Shown in pieces: positions 34,364 through 39,598 of a stretch of 64,000 nucleotides of DNA. How positions within the stretch are numbered: the stretch's first letter is position 1; each line of letters begins with the position of its first letter. Below the pieces are notes generated by a model. That model did not search any database. It was not told the DNA's origin and saw only the letters and a list, made by a program, of their open reading frames with translations. Location: assembly GCA_023512835.1 (NCBI GenBank), contig CM042092.1, forward strand, positions 11,533,498 through 11,597,497, written 5' to 3'. A program made the position numbers and the translations under genes. The stretch comes from Taxillus chinensis (Eukaryota; Streptophyta; Magnoliopsida; Santalales; Loranthaceae).

Positions 34364-36402
34364 TTTATAGCTTCATATCCAGTTGTGTTTCTTTCTGGAG
34401 GAATAGAATTGTATATATATTATTTAGTTTCCAATGGCATTTAGCAGAAAATAAAAAGGAAAATGGAGACAACCCGTGATCAACTGGCAGAGGCACTGTA
34501 CCAGAAGGGACTTGCACTGGCAGAGATCGAGTCATTGAAGGTAGGGCCTGTTTTGACGTATATAGTGCGATGTATATGATAATAATGTTTGATTTATTAA
34601 TTTGCATTATTAATAAGTACATGCAACATGCTGTACCTTAAGTAGACATTTGTATGTTCGTTCAATCTATTGAGCGAAGATTTGGGCCCATGGCGTATGA
34701 TGATCTTAAAGGTTCACTTACTAAAGCTTTAGCAAACCATCACTGTGGCAGCCTAACTTGATTGGGTGCACTGGTTGGCTAATTGCTTATTGACCTGCAC
34801 CTTCATGAATGGGTTGAAGGATACATTCAAGCTTCTCCGTCTAACATCACAAACATTGCTATCTGGAGCAATTGGGTTTGCTTGGATGTTAGAGTAAACA
34901 GTCACAATTGGCTACCCATCCAATGCTAGCCCCAGCATTGCCTACCCCTTCCAAGAATCTTTTCCCAAAAAAACTGTAAACTTTTCTGTTGTTTTTTCGC
35001 TGCTGTCCTTGCAAACAGCAAACTTTTTTTTTCAATGAAGAGGTTATGCGTCCTGCTATTTCCTTACTTTCTATGGTCAGATCCTATACATTGGGCACCA
35101 TGCATGTCATATCCTCATCCATAACTGCAGTTCTCAATTTTTTAGATCCTTGAGCTGTTGCCAAGGTTAGGCTTCCAAATCTCCGTACTATGTTATCAGT
35201 GTCAAAAAACCATTCATAGTGTGGAGCAACTGTAGTGTGTGTACATCTAGTGTGATAGCAAGATGAATGAAAAATTTCATATTTTTCACATATTCTGTTT
35301 TTCCCCCCTTGTGTAGAGTGGTGAATTGGACACTACCGTAAGAGAAACTGCCATGGGACAAGGAGATGACACCACTACTGTTCCGCCTGCATCAGACTCC
35401 CTTGTCAGCCCAGATGAATTCGAAGAGAACTTCAAAGAATTGAAGAAATGGGTGGATGTGAAGCTTCCTAAATATGGAACTCTCCTGGTTCTTCGTGAGA
35501 GGCGATGCAGATTGCTAGGAACTGCGCTTAAGGTACTTTCTTCTTTTAAAAAAGAAAAATGTTTAGTTATTGGTTTCAGTAACAGGAGTATTGAACATGA
35601 TTGGGGATGCTTTTATTTATTTCATGGTATGTGTTATATAATATAACACATACTAATTAGTTTGTTATGGTTTTGGAAGTACCGTTACCTTTTAAGTAAT
35701 GAACTGAAGCCCAGATTCTTTGATCATACTGTTTTTTTGGTCTGCCATTTTGTTATGAATTTGCAGCAAGAAATATCATGCTAATTTCCATGGATGTCAC
35801 TTGAGTTTTTTTTCTTCATATAGTGCAGTGTGGCAGTTACCTATATGGCTAATGTTTCTTATTGGTGGTGTTTAATCATTTACCCACGGCAGGCTGGACG
35901 TGAAATAACATTTGTTTTGACTGGTCTCTAGTGCTCATTCTTTGGCGGAACTATTTAGGCTATATCTAATTCTCTTGTTAAATTGGCGGATCTAAAGGAG
36001 GCCTCTGTCTAATGTTTGTTCATTTTCTTGTGAATGAAACAATTTTTAGTTAGTACAAGCACTCTGCCGCTTGATAAAAGTTGGATTAGACAGAAACTTA
36101 AAACTGAGTATCTGAATTCTGAACAACAGTTTGTGAAGAGAAACCTTGGTACACTTTGCAGGATTATTTTAATTAAAACCTGATTACTGAATTCACTGAT
36201 ATCTATTAATGTTCTTATTTAACCGACCAAGTTACTGTATCAGGTGCTGAATGAGATAGTCAAGGATGATGGGGAACCTCCAAAGAAGAAGCTGTATGAA
36301 CTGAAACTGTCAATTCTTGACGAGATTGGCTGGGGGCATTTGGCTTCATATGAAAAGCAATGGATGCATGTGCGGTTCCCTGCATGCTTGCCCCTCTTCT
36401 AG
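6715..36402 (+). CDS. TPP2: Tripeptidyl-peptidase II, 29 exons, 5' end outside window
   Basis: Giant cytosolic subtilisin-type serine peptidase (family S8). It removes tripeptides from the N-termini of peptides, downstream of the proteasome, and assembles into megadalton spindles. The 29 exons listed separately here join in frame through GT-AG introns into about 1143 codons ending in TAG at 36400-36402. Visible motifs: [10 protein letters not shown] (catalytic His), SSAGNAGPA (oxyanion Asn) and NGTSMASP (catalytic Ser), followed by the long TPPII-specific region and an acidic, coiled C-terminal part ending in ACLPLF. The order and sequence follow Arabidopsis TPP2 from about residue 190-200 to its end. 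The N-terminal part with the catalytic Asp is not in the 6.7 kb upstream. Only about 12% of the span is coding. No stop or frameshift was found, so the gene looks functional. Confidence 0.97.
6879..7021 (+). CDS. TPP2: TPP2 exon 2
   Basis: Runs from SYEDRGP to PLTNYR and includes [19 protein letters not shown], a strongly conserved plant TPP2 block. It ends two bases into the Arg codon. Confidence 0.95.
7170..7320 (+). CDS. TPP2: TPP2 exon 3, catalytic His
   Basis: Carries [16 protein letters not shown] and the S8 active-site His motif [15 protein letters not shown]. Acceptor is gtacag; donor gtagca directly follows the HPK codons. Confidence 0.97.
7321..7792. other. TPP2 intron 3
   Basis: 472 bp between HPK and EPLLNG. 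AT-rich, with no ORF, repeat boundary or RNA gene that I can recognise. Confidence 0.8.
7793..7915 (+). CDS. TPP2: TPP2 exon 4
   Basis: 41 codons: [20 protein letters not shown] through [10 protein letters not shown]. This is subtilisin core following the His helix; both splice phases are 0. Confidence 0.96.
7916..9034. other. TPP2 intron 4
   Basis: 1119 bp, AT-rich, no recognisable element. The short open frames near 8118-8351 and 8571-8777 on the minus strand have no familiar motif and sit wholly inside the intron. Confidence 0.75.
9035..9118 (+). CDS. TPP2: TPP2 exon 5
   Basis: 28 codons, [13 protein letters not shown] to VDLVNE, the conserved strand before the oxyanion loop. Acceptor is ttgcag, donor gtatcc. 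Confidence 0.96.
9242..9429 (+). CDS. TPP2: TPP2 exon 6, oxyanion-hole Asn
   Basis: Contains [20 protein letters not shown], where the Asn of AGN is the expected oxyanion residue, then [17 protein letters not shown]. It ends two bases into the Trp codon of GLEYTW. Confidence 0.97.
9573..9747 (+). CDS. TPP2: TPP2 exon 7, catalytic Ser
   Basis: Carries [20 protein letters not shown] and [16 protein letters not shown]; the Ser of GTSMASP is the nucleophile. It completes the S8 catalytic core. Confidence 0.97.
9860..9981 (+). CDS. TPP2: TPP2 exon 8
   Basis: [18 protein letters not shown] to [10 protein letters not shown]. This is the end of the peptidase domain; it stops two bases into a Lys codon. 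Confidence 0.95.
10073..10152 (+). CDS. TPP2: TPP2 exon 9
   Basis: [20 protein letters not shown] to GNS, start of the TPPII-specific region. The first base completes the Lys codon and the last is the first base of Asn. Confidence 0.92.
10153..10919. other. TPP2 intron 9
   Basis: 767 bp, AT-rich. No recognisable transposon, RNA gene or coding exon. Confidence 0.75.
10920..10978 (+). CDS. TPP2: TPP2 exon 10 (59 bp)
   Basis: Twenty residues around [19 protein letters not shown], matching the conserved RGIYLRE segment. Acceptor is tgacag, donor GTGAGG. Confidence 0.93.
11125..11990 (-). mobile_element. LINE 3' fragment in TPP2 intron 10
   Basis: Minus-strand remnant of the same LINE family as 3719-4720. 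The two copies align over gagagctcg..agaccgctc..tcaaacac.cgcg and through the zf-RVT region (agccttacacatgtaaaac.ggctaac). It is truncated, shifted in frame and non-functional. The rest of intron 10 (10979-12368) is featureless AT-rich DNA. Confidence 0.75.
12369..12523 (+). CDS. TPP2: TPP2 exon 11
   Basis: [18 protein letters not shown] through [14 protein letters not shown], ending two bases into an Asn codon. The next coding bases lie 5.77 kb downstream. Confidence 0.96.
12524..13900. other. Start of 5.8-kb TPP2 intron 11, before the nested elements
   Basis: AT-rich intron sequence. Around 12827-13000 there are MITE-like phrases such as ggtcctgtttg, but I could not pair them into clear termini. 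No gene recognised. Confidence 0.6.
14340..14460. repeat. GC-rich minisatellite in hAT 5' region
   Basis: Three near-identical units of cgacgcagctctctgc, with a ttctctcttctctc run before them. Lies between the left terminus and the zinc-finger exon of the hAT element. Confidence 0.7.
14645..15019 (+). pseudogene. hAT transposase N-terminus with BED-type zinc finger
   Basis: 124 codons opening with [27 protein letters not shown] gives the Cys pair of a BED-type DNA-binding finger, with [10 protein letters not shown] supplying the His. An acidic tail ([15 protein letters not shown]) follows. The frame stops at 15017-15019 without reaching a catalytic domain: the DDE core expected next is deleted. 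Expressed alone it could be at most a DNA-binding fragment. Confidence 0.8.
15128..15818 (+). pseudogene. hAT transposase C-terminal dimerisation region
   Basis: About 15128-15251 encodes [18 protein letters not shown] and [11 protein letters not shown], the hAT C-terminal signature, then a GTAAGT donor. A tcttgtag acceptor opens an exon at 15348 ([20 protein letters not shown]) running to TGA at 15816-15818, with a long Asp/Glu-rich tail. Splice signals and frame are preserved across this part, suggesting a fairly recent deletion derivative. Confidence 0.75.
17061..18297. other. Remainder of TPP2 intron 11
   Basis: AT-rich DNA with short open frames (for example 17309-17569, plus) that I cannot assign. 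Possibly more of the minus-strand retroelement, but no motif supports it. Confidence 0.5.
18298..18476 (+). CDS. TPP2: TPP2 exon 12
   Basis: [35 protein letters not shown] and [14 protein letters not shown]. It begins by completing the Asn codon from exon 11 and ends on the first base of Gly, matching plant TPP2 exactly in order. Confidence 0.96.
18477..19001. other. TPP2 intron 12
   Basis: 525 bp with a (TA)n tract near 18588-18603 and an 18-base T run near 18965-18982 before the acceptor. Nothing else seen. Confidence 0.75.
19002..19114 (+). CDS. TPP2: TPP2 exon 13
   Basis: [20 protein letters not shown] to [21 protein letters not shown] is a conserved TPP2 block. Confidence 0.96.
19192..19362 (+). 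CDS. TPP2: TPP2 exon 14
   Basis: 57 codons: [20 protein letters not shown] through [20 protein letters not shown]. Donor is gtatga; the following intron is 4.1 kb. Confidence 0.96.
20124..20539. mobile_element. Tourist-like (PIF/Harbinger) MITE in TPP2 intron 14
   Basis: 416 bp with imperfect inverted termini (GAGTATGTTTGGTATTTAC on the left, GGGTTTATTTGATATGAAC read inward from the right) and TTA target duplications at 20121-20123 and 20540-20542. AT-rich with no coding capacity, as expected for a MITE. Confidence 0.6.
20831..20919. repeat. Long AT-rich inverted repeat (hairpin)
   Basis: A left arm at 20831-20861 and a right arm at 20889-20919 are nearly complementary over about 31 bases (core taatataatatttgaaaaa), with a loop of about 27 bases. 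A smaller exact inverted pair, attgatattc/gaatatcaat, follows near 21018-21055. The rest of 20540-22400 is AT-rich with no gene seen. Confidence 0.65.
22400..22620 (-). mobile_element. Possible copia gag fragment (UBN2-like)
   Basis: The minus strand reads [20 protein letters not shown] and [16 protein letters not shown], similar in pattern to Ty1-copia gag (W-E..N..L...L..SI...IWDK). The frame is broken downstream. A second minus-strand open stretch at 21775-21955 ([19 protein letters not shown]) may belong to it. Similarity is by eye only. The rest of intron 14 to 23504 shows nothing further. Confidence 0.3.
23505..23633 (+). CDS. TPP2: TPP2 exon 15
   Basis: 43 codons: [20 protein letters not shown], then [16 protein letters not shown]. 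It follows the 4.1-kb intron in phase 0. Confidence 0.96.
23759..23859 (+). CDS. TPP2: TPP2 exon 16
   Basis: [20 protein letters not shown] to KQSLALTL; ends two bases into Leu. Confidence 0.94.
23946..24063 (+). CDS. TPP2: TPP2 exon 17
   Basis: [20 protein letters not shown] then [30 protein letters not shown] is a conserved TPP2 motif. Confidence 0.96.
24750..26720 (-). mobile_element. LINE 3' fragment, interrupted by a Tourist-like element
   Basis: Starts with a T run at about 24750 (the minus-strand poly-A tail) followed by ataagtgaagaaactttatt, the 3' end shared with the copies at 3719 and 51125. It resumes after 25877 with aaaggaacaaaatcc and continues to about 26720 with the same family layout. 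It lies in TPP2 intron 17 (24064-28033) and has many stops. Confidence 0.7.
24864..25874. mobile_element. Tourist-like (PIF/Harbinger) element with GC-rich core
   Basis: 1011 bp flanked by TTA at 24861-24863 and 25875-25877. Termini are GAACATCTCC on the left and, read inward from the right, GAGCATCTTT. Outer parts are AT-rich with ttagctat-type repeats; the core at 25050-25350 is strikingly C-rich (ccctccc/cgtcg units). It is inserted into the LINE fragment, so it is the younger of the two. A related element lies at 55302-55963. Confidence 0.65.
27290..27575. repeat. Degenerate TGTTTGGATT-type repeats in TPP2 intron 17
   Basis: About ten copies of a 10-base motif (tgtttggatt, tgtctggatt, tgtccagatt, tgttcagatt) spaced irregularly at 14-40 bases. 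A further copy lies near 27127. The flanking 26720-27290 and 27575-28033 hold nothing else I recognise. Confidence 0.55.
28034..28113 (+). CDS. TPP2: TPP2 exon 18
   Basis: [20 protein letters not shown] to LRLYLR, with a split Arg codon at its end. Confidence 0.95.
28245..28314 (+). CDS. TPP2: TPP2 exon 19
   Basis: [20 protein letters not shown] to [13 protein letters not shown] is conserved in plant TPP2. Confidence 0.95.
28315..28862. other. TPP2 intron 19
   Basis: 548 bp, AT-rich, with nothing recognised. Confidence 0.75.
28863..28945 (+). CDS. TPP2: TPP2 exon 20
   Basis: [20 protein letters not shown] to TSVLVPG; SEPDGP matches the family. Confidence 0.95.
29018..29069 (+). CDS. TPP2: TPP2 exon 21 (52 bp)
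   Basis: [17 protein letters not shown]. Matches the [14 protein letters not shown] block; acceptor is gtcgtag. The following 337-bp intron (29070-29406) is AT-rich and empty. Confidence 0.95.
29407..29541 (+). CDS. TPP2: TPP2 exon 22
   Basis: [19 protein letters not shown] through [14 protein letters not shown], 45 codons, phase 0 at both ends. Confidence 0.95.
29706..29780 (+). CDS. TPP2: TPP2 exon 23, tandem (NAGNAG) acceptor
   Basis: [20 protein letters not shown] to YLEEE. The acceptor reads tgtagcag, so splicing could start at 29706 or at 29709, adding or removing one Gln. Followed by 2.8-kb intron 23. Confidence 0.9.
30339..31190. mobile_element. Non-autonomous hAT-type element in TPP2 intron 23
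   Basis: 852 bp with an exact 8-bp target duplication TCTTGAGC (30331-30338 and 31191-31198). Terminal inverted repeats are CATGGTTCGAAAATACGT on the left and CAAGGTTCAAAAATACGT read inward from the right. GC-rich ends (gaggcgggcg) and a tandem-like stretch of cgccgagcctcg units at 30600-30780 precede an AT-rich interior. No transposase is present. Confidence 0.88.
30590..30785. repeat. GC-rich imperfect tandem repeat (cgccgagcctcg)
   Basis: Repeated units of about 12 bases inside the hAT-type element, comparable in position to the minisatellite in the 14031-16085 hAT element. The open frames through it on both strands are low-complexity artefacts. Confidence 0.65.
31260..32461 (+). mobile_element. 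Ty1-copia 3' part with RNase H and LTR
   Basis: Degenerate reverse transcriptase tail ([12 protein letters not shown]) then RNase [61 protein letters not shown] and [13 protein letters not shown]. Frames shift several times. It is followed by a polypurine tract aagggggaa (32225-32233) and a probable 3' LTR starting TGTTGG at 32234 and ending AACA at 32461. A truncated, dead copy in TPP2 intron 23. Confidence 0.85.
32557..32649 (+). CDS. TPP2: TPP2 exon 24
   Basis: [20 protein letters not shown] then [11 protein letters not shown], 31 codons. The first coding exon after the retroelement-filled intron 23. Confidence 0.95.
32897..32992 (+). CDS. TPP2: TPP2 exon 25
   Basis: [20 protein letters not shown] through KIQHYNE, 32 codons, phase 0. 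Confidence 0.95.
32993..33694. other. TPP2 intron 25
   Basis: 702 bp, AT-rich. No element recognised. Confidence 0.75.
33695..33793 (+). CDS. TPP2: TPP2 exon 26
   Basis: [20 protein letters not shown] then [12 protein letters not shown], acidic at the end. Confidence 0.95.
34294..34361. repeat. (CT)n(TA)n microsatellite in TPP2 intron 26
   Basis: About nine CT units followed by about 24 TA units, 80-150 bp before the exon 27 acceptor. The rest of intron 26 (33794-34444) is AT-rich and empty. Confidence 0.9.
34445..34540 (+). CDS. TPP2: TPP2 exon 27, tandem (NAGNAG) acceptor
   Basis: [20 protein letters not shown] through LAEIESLK, a probable coiled coil. The acceptor tttagcag allows a start at 34445 or 34448, again differing by one Gln. 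Confidence 0.92.
34541..35316. other. TPP2 intron 27
   Basis: 776 bp with no recognisable gene or element. Confidence 0.7.
35317..35532 (+). CDS. TPP2: TPP2 exon 28
   Basis: The longest exon here, 72 codons. A variable acidic linker ([20 protein letters not shown]) leads into the conserved [15 protein letters not shown] and [20 protein letters not shown]. Confidence 0.96.
35627..35653. repeat. 27-bp palindrome in TPP2 intron 28
   Basis: Perfect 13-base arms GTATGTGTTATAT and ATATAACACATAC around a single A, 95 bp downstream of exon 28. The remainder of intron 28 (35533-36243) shows nothing else. Confidence 0.85.
36244..36402 (+). CDS. TPP2: TPP2 last exon with stop
   Basis: [40 protein letters not shown] and PACLPLF, then TAG. 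Matches the conserved plant C-terminus (EIGW.HL..YEKQWM.VRFP..LPLF). Confidence 0.97.
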   Translation: MLNEIVKDDGEPPKKKLYELKLSILDEIGWGHLASYEKQWMHVRFPACLPLF

Positions 36403-38300
36403 GTGTCCCCGGGGAATTTTGCCCTAGTTTTGCGTACCAGTCTAGCTGGAGATCACTGTAATGTAGCAATTTGTTGTCAGCCTTAATAATCACCTGTCAT
36501 TGTGCTTACCGAATTACCATTTCAACATAAAAACAATTTCATGTGACAACTTTATTAAATTCGGGTGATCAAAATATTTGGGGACCATTAAGGATCCTTT
36601 GTACACTGTATAGATTGAAATTATCTTTTGCGTGGATATGAAAATGCGGGTATGCGTTTTTATTTTATGGTCCTTTGCCACTGCATATCTTTTTAAGTTT
36701 GGTGAATGCTTGCTGAGTGGTTTGAATGAGCACTTAATTATTGTAGTAGTACAAAGTGACCACGAGGTTGCCAGTGCTGTTGCCTCACGGGTTTGTAATT
36801 GCATTGGTCCATGAGTATGTTCCTTTCATTAGTGCCTTCCTAAAGCTAATTCCCCTCCATGCCGCCTCCGGGACAATTGTCGATATTCTGTGTTATAACC
36901 ACATATTGCCGCCTCAGTTCAAATAAAGGGATCACAAGTATGCCTTCGTGTGTAATTATTTTGAACACAGTTATTTGGCATTTTTTTAAAGAATAATTTC
37001 TGCGTTACTGTATTACTTTATTACATTATTACATTATTACATTAATAAATTTCGAATATGAATGTGCCAAAAAAAGCCAAAGGCTTCATTGCAAAATCGC
37101 CAAGGGCATAGGAATATTTATCTAGTATAATATCTGTCGTTATAAATTTTGGTTTAGAAGAAGCGTTTGACATGTTAGAGCAGTTTTTAGTGAGAAATCC
37201 GGGTGCGCCTATGTCGTGATTTTGCGGAGTTATCAGTGTGAGTGTGGTGATTTTGTGTGCTTTGCGAGTCTGTGTATACTGTGTAGTGAGTTTGTGGGTT
37301 TTGGGTGTGTCCCCTGTTATACCTGTGCATAAAATAGGGTTCATAATGATAAGTTTAAATAAAGCTGTTGAGCTGTACCTTCAAAGTGTTTAGACTACAT
37401 TTGGTTGTTGGAAATCATGGAGGAAAATAGAATTCCTAATTAAAAAGATTGAGGAATAGAATATACACGCATGAAGAATTTGTTTCAATGAAGTTTCCGC
37501 TGGAAATAAAAAGTTGCAGGCATGTGATGTGCCAAATCCAGTGAAATATGTTCAATGGGTTGCCATGATTTAAACACAGACCGATTTTCAGAATTGCAAA
37601 GCAGTTGATAAAATTAAAATTTTGAAAACGCGAGTGCATTTTATCTTTTGCATGACCATAAAATGTTTTGTTATTTCTTTTGCCAAACCAAACTAATGTA
37701 TTGTTGTGAGTAAAACATAAGGGTAATGTCATATACAATCTATTTGTTTGTAATAATAATAATATATAATAAAAACTGATGCTATTTTATATTTCATTAC
37801 TCTTTCTCTTAATGTGATATAAGCGTTACTTTAAGAGTCCAACACAGAACATAAAATTCTGATACCCACCCCATATATTTGTTTTAAGTTACCCTTCTTT
37901 GATGTTTCAAGGAAATTTCTTTACAATTTTTGTTTTTGTTTTTCTTTTTTTAAAATCACAAATTCCTACAATAATGATGTTTATTCACAAGTTCCTTTTT
38001 CTTTTTGAAACTATGAGTTCTCACATATTTTTTCTCCTTTATGTTTGACTTGCATTATATAACAGGTTATAAAAGTACTTTTATTAGACTTATCAAATAT
38101 TTTTCTAGATTGGACGTAACTAAATATTAATCAATATAATTATAAAATATTTTTGAAGTATGTATTTTAACTAAAAAATTTAATAGTTTATGACCCTTAT
38201 TTCCTTAGTTCTTAAATTTGAGAACCAATAAAAGTAAAAGTTATAAGCATATGGGATTAATATTTAATTATATATATGTAATTATTAGAAATATTTGATG
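36403..38300. other. TPP2 3' UTR and intergenic DNA
   Basis: A possible polyadenylation hexamer AATAAA lies at 36922-36927, about 520 bp past the stop. Beyond it the sequence is AT-rich with no recognised gene. Short open frames on the minus strand (36514-36804, 37042-37344, 37436-37738) lack familiar motifs. Confidence 0.5.
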
Positions 38301-38320
38301 ATTCTAATGTCAATGCATTA

Positions 38321-38650
38321 ATGTGTAAAATGAAGGTGTTGATGGATTTGCAGGCAGAATTAGTAACAAATGTTTCATCCGAGCCTTTGTCAAGCGATGG
38401 ATTGCTTGAGAAGGAAACAAAGGATGCACTTGCAGATCAAGGTAATGGCGGACAGGTCCAAGTGGGTCAGTTTTTTGCTGGAACTTCATCTCATTTGCAG
38501 GAAGTAAACCAATTTACAGTGGGGTGACCAGAGTCCTATAGGATTTGCCATCCAAGGCAAAGCTGGCTGATATGCAGATGAGCACTAGCGATACTTCTGC
38601 TGGAGAGTTGTATTAGGCATTTTAGCACAGATGGAGACAGCGAAAGAGAG
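38321..38650 (+). pseudogene. Orphan exon-like remnant, unknown protein
   Basis: After a tttgcag acceptor at 38348-38354 the frame reads AELVTNVSSEPLSSDGLLEK and DALADQGNGGQVQVGQFF, stopping at 38525-38527. Coding-like sequence seems to continue in another frame (DLPSKAKLADMQMSTSD), as if a frameshift had occurred. Acidic and Ser-rich. I do not recognise the protein. It is not part of the known TPP2 C-terminus, which ends 2 kb earlier, and could be a relic exon of another gene or an alternative terminal exon. Confidence 0.35.
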
Positions 38651-39469
38651 GAAGAGTCCATCCTACTAGAAGTTATTCTAGAATACAGAGGCTATATATT
38701 TTTCAAAAAACGAGCATGTTTCTAATATGTAGTTTTCACGAATGCTTTTATGCCATTCCGGGCAAATTGCCTCGTGCTTATCTGATTTTGAAAACTTGTA
38801 ACAGTTAATTGCAATACAAAGCTCTCAAGTGTAAAACAGTACAACGGTGTTGACTCATATTCATATATTATCTTTTGCTTTGTTTAAGATTTTTTAATTG
38901 TATTTATTTTTCTCTGCGATGGAGAACAGACGAAATTTTTTGGATGCCCGGCATAATCTCACAGATGTAAAGGATAATGAATCCGCACAAATGGAGGTGT
39001 TTTCAATTAAATGTGGAGGGAATCCTACATCAATAATAATACAATAAAATCAATCAAGAGACAAAAAAATCCTTCATTAATAATAATAATAATAGTCAAT
39101 TAAGAGACAAAAAAGAAGAAGAAAACTATGATATCAAGCATGTTCCACGATTCCCTGAAGCCAACAAAAGTTACATTCCCTATTTGGGCGTGGTCCAGTC
39201 CTTCAGACTTCAGTATACTTAAGAGCTCTACATTTTCAGTTTCAATTCCATCAAGAACCATCTAAATGGAGCTACAAAACATGCAATGCTCCATATTTGG
39301 TATTTTCATCGGAAAATTGAAAATAAGTATAGAAGAATTTGGACACATCCTAATTGTCTTACTCCAGTAGGAGCTAGAAAACTCAACAAACCCTATTCAG
39401 CTACTGCTGTATGGATTTCACAAATGGAGCAGAAGCAAACGGCAATAAAATTAATACTAAGACTTACAT
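38651..39469. other. Intergenic DNA between the convergent genes
   Basis: AT-rich with short (aat)n runs around 39080-39100. It should contain the 3' UTR of the minus-strand RPC3 gene; I could not fix its poly-A signal. Confidence 0.5.
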
Positions 39470-39598
39470 TTAGAAGTCACGGAAAAGCATCATCGCATCA
39501 TCAAGCCTCATCAGGCAGCTGTGCAAGATTGAGCAGACTTTTCTAATTTGCTCTTGTTTCTTTTTCACTGGTCCAACTGCTGTTTTTAACCAAAGTAT
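39470..39598 (-). CDS. RPC3: RPC3 exon 14 (last)
   Basis: ILWLKTAVGPVKKKQEQIRK, then VCSILHSCLMRLDDAMMLFR and DF, stop TAA. The acceptor gcaccag (39599-39601) is the only nearby one that keeps the frame with exon 13. The two AG sites just inside it (aacagcag) would shift the frame by one. Its polypyrimidine tract is weak, so the exact start deserves cDNA confirmation. Confidence 0.85.
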   Translation of the reverse strand: MLWLKTAVGPVKKKQEQIRKVCSILHSCLMRLDDAMMLFRDF

